Shown: piece after piece, positions 28,702 to 39,168 of the stretch
How the letters are laid out: each line of letters starts with the position of its first letter
Numbering within the stretch: the stretch's first letter is position 1
Program-made: the position numbers and the translations under genes
The notes under the pieces: model-generated
What the model saw: only the letters and a program-made list of their open reading frames with translations
Database searches by the model: none
What the model was told of the DNA's origin: nothing
Assembly (NCBI GenBank): GCA_015665275.1
Contig: JADFAL010000041.1
Location: 1-64,000, forward strand
Source: Flavobacteriales bacterium
GTDB taxonomy: Bacteria > Bacteroidota > Bacteroidia > Flavobacteriales_D > Crocinitomicaceae
DNA: 64,000 bases
Direction of reading: 5' to 3'

Positions 28702-29297
28702 GCTTCGGTTTTTAATTTGTTTCGCATCGGTAAAAATAAGAAACGATAGACCAACCAAGCAAAACAACCTCCCAGCATTGCGCCGCCGATCAAATCAGAC
28801 AAATAATGCACTCCTAAGTACAAACGGCTGAAGGAAACCAAAATAGCGACACCGAAAACCAACCAACCTATCTTCGGATACCACTGTTTTAAACTCATCC
28901 AGGCAAAGGTGCAAACAGCAAAAAAGTTGGCCGCATGAGAGGATACAAATCCATATTGGCCGCCTTTGTAAAACTCACCGTCTTCGAACTGATAAAAATG
29001 CAATTGTTCCGTTAAAAATGTATGGTGTGAAGGACGGTAGCGCATCACCGAATCCTTAATGATTTGAGAAGAAGTGAAATCAGATAACCCCACGGCTACA
29101 ATGGCCAGCAGAAGGAAGATTCCAGCATTTTTCCAGTTACTTTTTCGAAAGAAAAGAAAGAGTAAAAACAGATAGAACGGAACCCAAGTTACTTTCGCAG
29201 AAACCAACCAGAAAAATTCATCCAAAAAAGAAGTGTTCCAACTATTTACTGATAACACAATCGATCGGTCAATCGATTCTAGCCATTCAATCATCAT
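28698..29297 (-). CDS. PAP2-family phosphatase
   Basis: [39 protein letters not shown]. Confidence 0.9.
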   Translation of the reverse strand: MMIEWLESIDRSIVLSVNSWNTSFLDEFFWLVSAKVTWVPFYLFLLFLFFRKSNWKNAGIFLLLAIVAVGLSDFTSSQIIKDSVMRYRPSHHTFLTEQLHFYQFEDGEFYKGGQYGFVSSHAANFFAVCTFAWMSLKQWYPKIGWLVFGVAILVSFSRLYLGVHYLSDLIGGAMLGGCFAWLVYRFLFLPMRNKLKTEA

Positions 29298-30282
29298 TCA
29301 AAGTTTTCCATATCAAATCCTTCAAGGCGTCAATCCCAGAATTTGTTACGGAAGATATAAAAATGGATGGAACCCCTTCCGGAAGTGTCGGTTTAATTTC
29401 TTCCTTCAACTCTTCGTCCAGCATGTCACTTTTGGTGATGGCGAGAATGATATCCTTGTGGATTAATTCCGGGTTATACAATCGAAGTTCTCGGTACAAA
29501 ATGGCGTATTCCTTTGCAATATCGTCTGCATCTGCGGGCACCATGAATAGCAGTAGGGAGTTCCGTTCGATATGTCGCAAAAAGCGCAATCCCAGCCCTT
29601 TCCCTTGATGCGCATCCTCAATAATCCCGGGAATATCGGCCATTACAAACGATCGATGATCGCGATAGCTTACAATTCCTAGATTCGGTCGAAGGGTTGT
29701 AAATGGATAATCGGCAATTTCAGGCTTGGCGGCAGTCACCGCAGAAAGCAAGGTACTTTTACCTGCATTTGGAAAGCCAACCAATCCTACATCGGCAAGA
29801 ACCTTCAATTCCAAAACCTTCCATCCTTCTCGACCATCATCTCCTGGCTGCGCATAGCGCGGAGTTTGATTCGTAGATGACTTAAAGTTGTTGTTTCCAA
29901 GTCCTCCTCGACCTCCTTTTTCAAGAATCATTTCTTGACCGTCTTCGGTCACCTCAAAAAGGATTTCGTTGGTTTCACTATCTCGTGCGACAGTCCCCAA
30001 AGGAACATCAACAAACACGTCTTCTCCTTGTGATCCGGTCTTTAAATCTCCAGATCCATGAGCTCCGTGTCCTGCCCGGATGTGCTTCTTGAATTTGAGA
30101 TGCAGCAAAGTCCAAAGCTGCTTATTCCCACGCAAAATCACGTGACCACCACGACCTCCATCTCCTCCATCAGGACCTCCTTTTGGAATGTACTTTTCTC
30201 TTCGGAAGTGTGTAGATCCTCCTCCTCCATTACCGGATTTGGTATGAATTTTCACATAGTCAACAAAATTATCGGAGGCCAT
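29287..30282 (-). CDS. obgE: GTPase Obg/CgtA
   Basis: Gly-rich Obg fold ([31 protein letters not shown]) plus [15 protein letters not shown]. Confidence 0.96.
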   Translation of the reverse strand: MASDNFVDYVKIHTKSGNGGGGSTHFRREKYIPKGGPDGGDGGRGGHVILRGNKQLWTLLHLKFKKHIRAGHGAHGSGDLKTGSQGEDVFVDVPLGTVARDSETNEILFEVTEDGQEMILEKGGRGGLGNNNFKSSTNQTPRYAQPGDDGREGWKVLELKVLADVGLVGFPNAGKSTLLSAVTAAKPEIADYPFTTLRPNLGIVSYRDHRSFVMADIPGIIEDAHQGKGLGLRFLRHIERNSLLLFMVPADADDIAKEYAILYRELRLYNPELIHKDIILAITKSDMLDEELKEEIKPTLPEGVPSIFISSVTNSGIDALKDLIWKTLNDD

Positions 30283-30294
30283 ATTTAGGTGTTG

Positions 30295-30861
30295 CTACGC
30301 GTCGATAATATCGTACAAACGCTGCGTAATGTCATCAATTGAACCAACTCCATCGATCTCATGCAATTTGTTCTGTCCTATATAAAAATTTGCCACAGGA
30401 GCTGTCGAACTATTGTACGTATTGATTCGATTCTGAATAATTTCCGGATCGGCATCATCTTTACGACCTGAAACCTCAGCACGAGCAATCAAACGCGTTT
30501 TTAATTCATCTTCTGGAACAACCAATGAAAGCATCATGGATACCGAAGTACCTTTTGCATTCAAAAATTTGTCCAATGCCTCAGCCTGCGCTTTAGTTCT
30601 AGGGAAACCATCGTAAATCACGCCCTTAGCATTCGGATGTTTCGATACTTCTGCTTCCAAAATCTCAATAGTTACTTCGTCTGGAACTAAATTTCCTTTA
30701 TCAGAATAGCTTTTCGCCAGTTTCCCCAATTCCGATTCTGGATTAAGAGCACGAAAAACATCACCGGTAGAAATGTGCACCAGTCCATATTTTTCTTTAA
30801 GCCTTTCTGATTGCGTTCCTTTCCCTGCACCTGGAGGGCCAAATAATACGATGTTTAGCAT
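30295..30861 (-). CDS. adk: Adenylate kinase
   Basis: FGPPGAGKGTQSERL, IYDGFPRTKAQAE. Confidence 0.96.
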   Translation of the reverse strand: MLNIVLFGPPGAGKGTQSERLKEKYGLVHISTGDVFRALNPESELGKLAKSYSDKGNLVPDEVTIEILEAEVSKHPNAKGVIYDGFPRTKAQAEALDKFLNAKGTSVSMMLSLVVPEDELKTRLIARAEVSGRKDDADPEIIQNRINTYNSSTAPVANFYIGQNKLHEIDGVGSIDDITQRLYDIIDA

Positions 30862-30873
30862 TTTCGTTTTTAT

Positions 30874-31419
30874 TTAGTTAGCATCTCTAATTTGATATAT
30901 CGCATCCAAATTGCGCCCCTTCTCGTCATAATCCAACCCGTATCCTACAACAAATGCGTTCGGAATACTGAATCCAACAAATTCGGGTTTTTCATGACCT
31001 TTAAAGGCATCTGGCTTATACAGTAGCGTGCAAACGCCCACTGATTCAGCACCTTTTCCATCCAACAAAGAAATAATCTTGTCGATGGTGTAGCCAGTGT
31101 CTACGATATCTTCAATTATTATCACGTGCTTGTTGCGAATGTCCGTATTCAAACCGATCAATTCCTCTACTTTGCCCGTCGTTTTCGTTCCTTGGTAGGA
31201 GCTCATTTTGACAAAAGAAATCTCACAGCTCAAATCCACCTGTTTCATCAAATCTGAAGTAAACATAAACGCACCATTAAGAACCGCTAAGAAAACCACC
31301 TCCTTACCTGCATAGGTTTCATTGAGTGTCTTTCCCAACGATTGAATCTTACGATCAATCTCGTCTCGCGTAATAAATTCCTCGAATGACTTGTCTAAAA
31401 CTTGAATCACAAAAAGCAA
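30874..31419 (-). CDS. hpt: Hypoxanthine phosphoribosyltransferase
   Basis: VIIIEDIVDTGYTIDKI PRPP motif; starts at TTG 31419 or GTG 31410. Confidence 0.93.
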   Translation of the reverse strand: MLFVIQVLDKSFEEFITRDEIDRKIQSLGKTLNETYAGKEVVFLAVLNGAFMFTSDLMKQVDLSCEISFVKMSSYQGTKTTGKVEELIGLNTDIRNKHVIIIEDIVDTGYTIDKIISLLDGKGAESVGVCTLLYKPDAFKGHEKPEFVGFSIPNAFVVGYGLDYDEKGRNLDAIYQIRDAN

Positions 31420-31430
31420 TTTTGAAACGA

Positions 31431-31438
31431 CAAAGCTA
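31431..31438 (-). promoter_or_regulatory. -7 box TAGCTTTG for hpt
   Basis: Exact TAnnTTTG match on the minus strand. Confidence 0.5.
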
Positions 31439-31460
31439 CGATTTTCTTCGGAATAGACTG

Positions 31461-31468
31461 TATCTTTG
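31461..31468 (+). promoter_or_regulatory. -7 box TATCTTTG for purK
   Basis: Exact TAnnTTTG match 4 nt before the purK ATG (31473). Confidence 0.6.
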
Positions 31469-31472
31469 CGGC

Positions 31473-32618
31473 ATGGATAAGCAGCTTATAGGAGACTCGC
31501 ACCGACTTGGTATTCTTGGAGGTGGACAATTGGGACGAATGTTGATTCAAGAAGCCATCAGTTACGATATTCATGTGCACATCATGGAGAATCAAGACGA
31601 TGCGCCCAGTAGCAAAATGGCTACTTCTTTCACCAAGGGTGATATCACAAACTATTACGATGTGATGGCCTTTGGGAAGAATCTGGATGTTCTGACCGTT
31701 GAGATTGAGAATGTCAACATTGATGCCTTGTACGATCTTGAAAAACAAGGGGTGAAAGTTTATCCGCAACCACGTGTTTTAGAAATTATCAAAGACAAAG
31801 GAATCCAGAAAGAATTCTACGCGAAACACAATATTCCAACATCTGATTTCGAGTTGTTTCCAGAAAATCCGGATGCGAATGCATTGGCCGCCAAAGTTCC
31901 TTTCGTACACAAATTGAGAACCGGAGGTTACGACGGAAAAGGAGTTCAGATTATCAAATCTGAAGAAGATTTGAAAAACTGTTTCACGGCCCCCAGTCTT
32001 ACAGAAGTCTTGGTTCCATTTGAAAAGGAGCTGTCCGTAATTGTGGCCCGAAATGAAAGAGGAGAAACCGCGACCTACCCAACCGTAGAGTGCGAATTCA
32101 ACGAGGCAAACCTTGTAGCTTACCTCTTCTCTCCTGCTGATGTTTCAAAAGAAACAGAGCAAAAAGCAACAGAAGTTGCAATTGACGTCATTAACAAATT
32201 AGAAATGGTGGGAATTCTAGCTGTAGAATTGTTCCTCACGAAAGATGGCGATCTTCTGGTAAATGAAGTAGCACCAAGACCCCACAATAGCGGTCACCAT
32301 ACCATTGAATGCAATACAACTTCTCAGTTCGAACAACACATGCGATCTGTTTTAAATATGCCGCTTGGGGCCACCCGAATGATTCAAGCAGGTGCCATGC
32401 TCAATTTGATTGGTAGCGAAGGGCATACAGGTAATGTTGTATACAGCGGAATGGATACTATTCTGCAATACCCCGGTGTTCACCCACATATTTATGGTAA
32501 ATCCACCACAAAGCCCTACAGAAAAATGGGGCACATCACCGTCTCTGCACCAACAATTGAAGAGGCCAAATCCATCGCTGGAAAAATTAAAGATAAAGTT
32601 CAGGTAATCGCGTCGTAA
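31473..32618 (+). CDS. purK: 5-(carboxyamino)imidazole ribonucleotide synthase
   Basis: LGILGGGQLGRMLIQEA, KLRTGGYDGKGVQ, NEVAPRPHNSGHHTIE. Confidence 0.95.
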   Translation: MDKQLIGDSHRLGILGGGQLGRMLIQEAISYDIHVHIMENQDDAPSSKMATSFTKGDITNYYDVMAFGKNLDVLTVEIENVNIDALYDLEKQGVKVYPQPRVLEIIKDKGIQKEFYAKHNIPTSDFELFPENPDANALAAKVPFVHKLRTGGYDGKGVQIIKSEEDLKNCFTAPSLTEVLVPFEKELSVIVARNERGETATYPTVECEFNEANLVAYLFSPADVSKETEQKATEVAIDVINKLEMVGILAVELFLTKDGDLLVNEVAPRPHNSGHHTIECNTTSQFEQHMRSVLNMPLGATRMIQAGAMLNLIGSEGHTGNVVYSGMDTILQYPGVHPHIYGKSTTKPYRKMGHITVSAPTIEEAKSIAGKIKDKVQVIAS

Positions 32619-32665
32619 TTTCCATGTTGTTTCGCAGAATTTGATTACTTTTCACCTACTACTGT

Positions 32666-35600
32666 ATGAGGAAACTGCGATATCTATTGACTTTTCTGAC
32701 TTTTGGCTTTCTGATCCAATCGCAGGCACAATTGTACACCTTCCGAAACTACAATCACCGTGATGGATTGCATACGGTTGCCGTTAGGTGCACAGACCAA
32801 TCCGATGACGGATATATCTGGATCGGTACAGAAGGAACTCCACTCGTTCGTTTTGATGGTAAAGAGTTCGTTGAAATCCGGGTGAAAGGTCAAGATTGCG
32901 ACCATCACATCATGGATATCGAATTCTACCGAGATACCGTTTTCTTCGCCTCGCAATTCAAAGGTTTTTATGCCTATTCTCCCAAATCACATAAGTATAT
33001 CAACTTCGATTACGATCGCAGCAGTGGTGGCGATGCTTTGGCATTTATAAACGTTGGCAACAGAAAGTACGGAATCTCAAGCCGCAAGGTTTGGAGCGTC
33101 AACAAAAAATCTACAAAAGCACTGTTCTCTTTTGAGAAATCTATCAAATTGCATCATTACCAAGTTGTCAAAGACTGGGTGGTGCTCTTTACCTCCGAAG
33201 GCAACTTCGTTTTGAAAGGAAACAAGGTTGAGCCTTTAAATAAGGTGCTTGCAATGCCTGAAAATGCAGTAAATGAGTTTCGTTTTGGACACGTCCTTCG
33301 AAACAAACTGGTTTTGTGTAACGACACAGGAACTGAATGGCTGGAAATAGGAATATCATCCAAAGGCAGCCTTGTTGAACAGAAGCGTTTCTCTCGCGAT
33401 TCCGTATTGAATACCGATGAGGTTATAACTTCCTACTATCTCGACGAAGGGGGACAAAAAGTAATTGCATTAACCAACAAAGGAGACGTATACAAAGTTG
33501 TCGATTGTCAGCTTCGAATTGTACCGCACAACTATACGGGGTCGATTGAATCACCAGAAGATGTGATGATCGACCTAAATGGCGATTACTGGGTAAGCTC
33601 TAGTTTGAATGGACTCTACAAAATCTCGCTGGAACCCTTCACTAAAATCCGATTGCATCCACTGTATGAATCTCCTGAAATCATCTTCCCTTACATGACC
33701 AGCCGTAGGGATGTCGTGATCGGGTTGCGCAGCGGTAATACGCACATCGGGAACTTCAATGAATCTGGATTTGAATCTTTTCCATTCGTAACGCTTTGTG
33801 CCACCTCCCTTGGGAATACCGAATATTTAGGCACGAATTTGGGGATCAAAACCTTGGTACGAACCGAAGAAGGCCTTGTAATAGAAGACCTTCTTTTTAC
33901 CAACGAGAAAATCAACTTTATCTTCGGAGAACGCGATTATATCTGGGCTGGCGTTGCCGGAAAGGGACTCTTTAAAATACATAAAACCGAACTTGAACCG
34001 AAAAGTGTCAAGCGTTCAAATGAAAAAGGACCACAATATTTCTATACAGGTCAGCTTTCCGGAAATGGAAAAAACATGTTTTTCGGAACGAACGACGGTA
34101 TCTTCTTTGTAGATAAAAAAGGAACTACTCTAAGGCCTCTGGACATCAAAGAACCAATGGGAAGCTACTCTGGCGTCTCCACCAAAGATGTGTACGGAAC
34201 GGTTTGGTTCACAATGGAGAAAGGTATCGTTGGAATTACGAGAAACGGAGAAACCAGAATTATACGTGGTGAGGATTACTTCGTAACGAACTTGTATTAT
34301 ACTTTATCCGCAGATCGACTAGGGAACCTTATTGTAGGAACCAATCGAGGCGTACGAATTCTCAAGGTCGATAAAAACGGATATGTAATCAGTAATTCTG
34401 AGTACGATTCGGATTCTGGTTTCAATGGATACGAAACCCACATGCGTTCTCAATATCAGAACGACAACAGTATCTACATTGGGACTATTGAAGGGCTTTT
34501 TGTGGTCAATACAGATATATTAGATCAACTAAAAATTCCAATAAAACCAGTAATTCATCATTTGACCCCTGAAAATATTGGTGGTTCCGACGAGGCGAAT
34601 TCATTCCGATTCAAATTCAACGTAAACAATCCCAAAAGCGGTAAAATCACCTATCAATATAGGCTGATAGGATCGGATGACGACAAATGGAAAAAACTGA
34701 ATTCTGCCGAGCTAAACTTGTTCAACTTAAGTTCAGGAACTTATACTCTTGAAGTCAGAGCGACACATGACGGACGCTCCTTTAGCCCCGTTGCCAAGGA
34801 ACAGATTGAAGTTCCCGGAAACTTTTGGAATTCAGCATGGATCGCTCTTGTTGTTATTGGCGTCATTGCATTGCTCAACTTTATCTTACTTCGATTCAAT
34901 CGCCAAATTGACCATGGGTCCCTTATTCGAACACAAGACATGGATGTTCACAGTCGAATGGCTCCAATGATCATCTTATTAGGAATTCTAGCGCTTCTCG
35001 GAACGCACATTTTGGCTCCTTTGATGAACGAGCAATTGGAATTGCACCTACCCCCTCTATTAGCAACAGTAGGCATACTAACGGGACTTTTCTTCCTTTC
35101 TCGCTCATTGATAAATTCGAATCGAAAGTATCTAATGAACCGATTGTTGATTCTTGCGATTTCCTTGGTTATTCTCTACCAAATGTATGAGTCCTTGATT
35201 ACAGATTTACATCCCTTCCATTTACTCGGAATTGTACTGACATGTCTAATCGTACCTTACTTTATTCATGGCGTTAAAGGCATGATGATCTTTACCTCAG
35301 GGCTGACGGTATGTTTGGTTGTGCTGCTCATAGCAGTAGAGAACCCGGTATATCCGAAACCTTATGTGGGTATCGCCTATTCAATTCTTGTTATCCTACT
35401 CATATTCAGTAGCTTTCTTCGGTCTAATTCCCTAGAAAGATTGCTATTTATATCGGGTATCGTGAACAGAGGCAATCTCCCAGCAATTGCATTCAATTCC
35501 AAAGGGAAGATTATTTACGCGAGTGAGAATATTTCAAATTTCTGCGATATCACACATGATAAATTGATCAATCAGGATGTTTCCATGTTGAATCAATTCG

Positions 35601-36940
35601 TTCCCTACGAAGGGAAGTACAAGAATGTCGACGTACTGAAAGATTTTGTAGATGGCAACAACTACATTGTACCAATGCTCGATTCTAAGGGGAATGTCCG
35701 ATGGATTGAATGGCAGTACAACGAATTCGGTGAAGATAGCAAGGTAATGATGGGGCAGGAAATCTCCGAGAAAATGGAGTTGGAAAACACCTATGAATTA
35801 CTCGTTCAAAATGCGGAAGACCTTATTTATCGTTGCGATATGGATGGGAACTTCATCTTTGCAAACAATATCATATTTGAAAAACTTGGCTATGCCAAAG
35901 CCGACCTGATCGGTAAGGATTCCATTTCCATCGTTCCGGAAGATTTCCAGGAAGAAGTGCGTCAGTTCTACCGAGACCATTTCCTAGAACGGAAAACAAC
36001 ATCGTACAAGGAATTCCCAATCATGTCCAAAGACGAAGAAATCATTTGGATAGGTCAGCATGTTACAACAATATTTGCACCAGGATCTCAGGCCTTCATT
36101 AATGGATTCATCGCCTTAGCGCGTGACATAACTTTGGTACGGCGTCAGCAGCAATTGATTCAAAATCAGCGAGACGACATTACGGCGAGTATCAACTACG
36201 CAAAACGAATTCAGTTCAACTTGCTGCCACACGAACGTTATTTTACATCTGGTTTCGGTGAGCACTTCATTATCTACAAACCAAAAGACATTGTATCAGG
36301 CGACTTCTACTGGATGGAAACCATTGGTGAAACAACCGTTTTTGCTCTTGGAGATTGCACTGGACATGGTGTTCCGGGCGCATTTATGACCTTGCTTGGC
36401 ATCAACCTTCTCAATAGCATTGTAAAAGAAAATCGTATTCTAGATCCTTCCAAAATTTTGGACGAGTTAGACAAACGTTTACTGGATATCTTACCGAGGA
36501 ATGAGAATCTGAACAGCCTCAATGACGGAATGGAAATGACCATTTGCGCAATTAACGAATCGGACGATGAAATGGCATATGCCTGCGCAGGTTCGCGTTT
36601 CCTAATCTATACCGACGAGAAGTTCACAATGTTGAAAGGAGACAATAAACATATTGGTGACAGCGGTCCTGACGATTTCAAGTTTTATTCAACTCATTAC
36701 ACACCGTTCACTCATAACGATCTTGTTTATTTATTCTCAGACGGATTGCAAGATCAATTTGGCGGAGACAATGATAAGAAGTTCACCTTCCGCCGTGTAC
36801 TGGGAATGCTAGAGGACAATGCCGGACAGCCTTTACCAGATCAGCGCAAGCACATTGAAGCTACCGTCAACGAATGGATTGGATCCAGCGAACAAACGGA
36901 CGATATTACACTCATTTCCATCAAGAAAAAAATCACCTAA
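32666..36940 (+). CDS. Multidomain sensor: two-component-regulator propeller, Y_Y_Y-like, multi-TM, PAS repeats and SpoIIE (PP2C) phosphatase
   Basis: Signal peptide; propeller repeats (DGYIWIGTEG, GTNLGIKTL, GTNRGVRIL); YQYRLIGSDDDKW...LEVRAT; about seven hydrophobic segments; PAS-like regions; FIIYKPKDIVSGDFYWM, GDCTGHGVPGAFMTLLG, DDITLISIK of SpoIIE. Confidence 0.85.
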   Translation: MRKLRYLLTFLTFGFLIQSQAQLYTFRNYNHRDGLHTVAVRCTDQSDDGYIWIGTEGTPLVRFDGKEFVEIRVKGQDCDHHIMDIEFYRDTVFFASQFKGFYAYSPKSHKYINFDYDRSSGGDALAFINVGNRKYGISSRKVWSVNKKSTKALFSFEKSIKLHHYQVVKDWVVLFTSEGNFVLKGNKVEPLNKVLAMPENAVNEFRFGHVLRNKLVLCNDTGTEWLEIGISSKGSLVEQKRFSRDSVLNTDEVITSYYLDEGGQKVIALTNKGDVYKVVDCQLRIVPHNYTGSIESPEDVMIDLNGDYWVSSSLNGLYKISLEPFTKIRLHPLYESPEIIFPYMTSRRDVVIGLRSGNTHIGNFNESGFESFPFVTLCATSLGNTEYLGTNLGIKTLVRTEEGLVIEDLLFTNEKINFIFGERDYIWAGVAGKGLFKIHKTELEPKSVKRSNEKGPQYFYTGQLSGNGKNMFFGTNDGIFFVDKKGTTLRPLDIKEPMGSYSGVSTKDVYGTVWFTMEKGIVGITRNGETRIIRGEDYFVTNLYYTLSADRLGNLIVGTNRGVRILKVDKNGYVISNSEYDSDSGFNGYETHMRSQYQNDNSIYIGTIEGLFVVNTDILDQLKIPIKPVIHHLTPENIGGSDEANSFRFKFNVNNPKSGKITYQYRLIGSDDDKWKKLNSAELNLFNLSSGTYTLEVRATHDGRSFSPVAKEQIEVPGNFWNSAWIALVVIGVIALLNFILLRFNRQIDHGSLIRTQDMDVHSRMAPMIILLGILALLGTHILAPLMNEQLELHLPPLLATVGILTGLFFLSRSLINSNRKYLMNRLLILAISLVILYQMYESLITDLHPFHLLGIVLTCLIVPYFIHGVKGMMIFTSGLTVCLVVLLIAVENPVYPKPYVGIAYSILVILLIFSSFLRSNSLERLLFISGIVNRGNLPAIAFNSKGKIIYASENISNFCDITHDKLINQDVSMLNQFVPYEGKYKNVDVLKDFVDGNNYIVPMLDSKGNVRWIEWQYNEFGEDSKVMMGQEISEKMELENTYELLVQNAEDLIYRCDMDGNFIFANNIIFEKLGYAKADLIGKDSISIVPEDFQEEVRQFYRDHFLERKTTSYKEFPIMSKDEEIIWIGQHVTTIFAPGSQAFINGFIALARDITLVRRQQQLIQNQRDDITASINYAKRIQFNLLPHERYFTSGFGEHFIIYKPKDIVSGDFYWMETIGETTVFALGDCTGHGVPGAFMTLLGINLLNSIVKENRILDPSKILDELDKRLLDILPRNENLNSLNDGMEMTICAINESDDEMAYACAGSRFLIYTDEKFTMLKGDNKHIGDSGPDDFKFYSTHYTPFTHNDLVYLFSDGLQDQFGGDNDKKFTFRRVLGMLEDNAGQPLPDQRKHIEATVNEWIGSSEQTDDITLISIKKKIT

Positions 36941-36942
36941 GA

Positions 36943-37362
36943 ATGGCTGGAGAAACCATCCGAATTTGCCGACGAGAAACCTTCAATGCCGCACATCGAC
37001 TGTACCGAAAGGATTGGTCAGATGAGAAAAATTACGAAGTATTCGGAAAATGCAGTTACCCAAATTATCACGGACACAATTACGTGATTGAAGTCTGGCT
37101 AGAAGGTCCTATTGATCCAATCACAGGTTATTTGATGGATTTGAAACTGCTCAAGGGGATCATCCAAAAAGAAGTTTGTGATCGATTTGACCATAAAAAT
37201 TTCAATTTGGATTGCGCAGAGTTCAAAGATCGCATTCCCACCGCCGAAAATATTGCCGTAGTTAGTTGGAACCTTATCAAACCGGAATTACCTGAAAACA
37301 TCGCGCTGGAGGTAGTCATTCAAGAAACGGAAAAGAACAAAGTAGCTTACCGCGGAAATTAA
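36943..37362 (+). CDS. 6-pyruvoyl-tetrahydropterin synthase / 6-carboxytetrahydropterin synthase family (copy 2)
   Basis: RRETFNAAHRL, FGKCSYPNYHGHNY, RFDHKNFNLD; ATG at 36943. Confidence 0.9.
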   Translation: MAGETIRICRRETFNAAHRLYRKDWSDEKNYEVFGKCSYPNYHGHNYVIEVWLEGPIDPITGYLMDLKLLKGIIQKEVCDRFDHKNFNLDCAEFKDRIPTAENIAVVSWNLIKPELPENIALEVVIQETEKNKVAYRGN

Positions 37363-37391
37363 TTTGGCATACGTTTTGTCCAACCACCCGC

Positions 37392-38165
37392 ATGAAATTT
37401 TTATATACCCTAGCCATACTGCTTGCATTTGCCTGTACCGAAGCTGTAAAGAAATCCAATGAAGCATCGGCAGAAGTGATCGGCAAAAAAGACACTACAC
37501 GAGTAGAGAAATATTATCACTCACACGTAAACGACTCCCTTCAAAGCACATCTCTAGGGTCGGTTTCGAATGGCAAATTAAAGAACGCCACCCTGATCCC
37601 GTTCAAAGGGGAGAATTTCGAATATTTCGACGCGTCAAGCTACATGGGCGGGAGGGCTTTCACGAATAACAAAGTCGCCGAAATAACCATAAACACCTAT
37701 CAAGCATTATTAGATCAAGGAATCGATCGCCGTTTCAAAGTGATGGAATTCTCAAACAAAGAAGGAGGGAAAATGTTTCCACATCGCACCCATCAAAATG
37801 GCCTGAGCGTTGACTACATGATGCCACTTCAAAAAGAAGGTGTTCCTTACTACGAATTAGATGAAAAAGGTGCAAGTCACTACTTGATGGATTTCAATAC
37901 CGAAGGACTTTACACAGAAGACACGACTGTTTCCATCGATTTCAACATGGCGGCCCGACACATTTTGGAACTAGATAAACAAGCCCAAAAAAATGGCATG
38001 TGTATTCAAAAGGTGATTTTCAATACTGATCTGAAAGATGAGTTGTATGCAACGGAATACGGAACCAAATTAAAGACGAGCGGGATCTACATCACGAAGA
38101 ACTTATCCAAGGTGATCAATGATCTTCACGACGATCATTATCACGTAGATTTTGTTAATTTGTAA
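37392..38165 (+). CDS. Penicillin-insensitive murein endopeptidase-like lipoprotein
   Basis: Lipobox FAC; FPHRTHQNGLSVDYMMP, DDHYHVDFVNL. Confidence 0.78.
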   Translation: MKFLYTLAILLAFACTEAVKKSNEASAEVIGKKDTTRVEKYYHSHVNDSLQSTSLGSVSNGKLKNATLIPFKGENFEYFDASSYMGGRAFTNNKVAEITINTYQALLDQGIDRRFKVMEFSNKEGGKMFPHRTHQNGLSVDYMMPLQKEGVPYYELDEKGASHYLMDFNTEGLYTEDTTVSIDFNMAARHILELDKQAQKNGMCIQKVIFNTDLKDELYATEYGTKLKTSGIYITKNLSKVINDLHDDHYHVDFVNL

Positions 38166-38186
38166 GAAATCAACAAACTACGACGA

Positions 38187-39122
38187 TTGAGATTTTCTGT
38201 AATTGCCGCATTAGTACTACTCGTTCTTGCCTCGTGTAAAAATGATAAAGTCGAACGCGTTTTTCACACTCGAAACGTTATTGTAATTGTTGTAGATGGT
38301 CCCAGAGTTACTGAAACCTGGAATGAACCTGGTCGACCAAACATCCCCTATCAATCAGCATTACTTCAGGAAGGAGTTTTGCTAGAGAATTTCAGAAATG
38401 AAGGTCCCACCTGGACCATGAACGGTCATTGTGCAATCACAACAGGAAACTATCTCAACATACCCAACGGAGGAAATGCCGTACCAAGCGTCCCTAACAT
38501 TTTCCAGTTATTCCGTAAGCAACATTTCCTTGACTCAACAGATGTATGGCTCGTAGCCAGCAAAGGAAAAATTGGAGCCCTCGCCAATTGTGGCGACCCC
38601 ATGTGGAACGACAAATATCTTCCAGCGCGAAACTGTGGAATCAATGCAGGAGGAGCCACTAGCGGATATCGAGACGATAGCACAACGTTTGAAATCGTGA
38701 TGGATGTTCTTGAAAATCACCATCCGAAATTAATGCTGATAAACTTCAAAGAACCAGATGTGTCAGGACATTCACAAGATTCAACCGGATACATTCAAGG
38801 AATTCAAGACACGGATGAGTACATTCAAAAAATCTGGCATTTCATTCAAAACGATGCGACCTACAAGAACAACACAGCGCTGATCGTTACGAATGATCAC
38901 GGTCGACATTTAAACGGAGTTTCGGGCGGATATGGCGGACATGGAGATGATTGTGAGGGTTGCCGGCACATCACCCTATTTGGTCTCGGTCCGGACTTCA
39001 AGAAAAATACGATTATCAAGAATCAATACAATCAAACGGATTTAACGGCCACCATCGCAGAAATGCTGGGAATTGTCATGCCGAGCGGTCAGGGAACCCC
39101 GATCAAAAAATTGTATCGATAA
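38187..39122 (+). CDS. Alkaline phosphatase/sulfatase-superfamily lipoprotein
   Basis: Lipobox ASC; NVIVIVVDGPRVTETW, NFKEPDVSGHSQDS, IVTNDHGRH; TTG start. Confidence 0.8.
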   Translation: MRFSVIAALVLLVLASCKNDKVERVFHTRNVIVIVVDGPRVTETWNEPGRPNIPYQSALLQEGVLLENFRNEGPTWTMNGHCAITTGNYLNIPNGGNAVPSVPNIFQLFRKQHFLDSTDVWLVASKGKIGALANCGDPMWNDKYLPARNCGINAGGATSGYRDDSTTFEIVMDVLENHHPKLMLINFKEPDVSGHSQDSTGYIQGIQDTDEYIQKIWHFIQNDATYKNNTALIVTNDHGRHLNGVSGGYGGHGDDCEGCRHITLFGLGPDFKKNTIIKNQYNQTDLTATIAEMLGIVMPSGQGTPIKKLYR

Positions 39123-39168
39123 CAAATCGTCTTTCCTCTTTGAGCGAGCCTACCGAGCGGTCTTTCCA

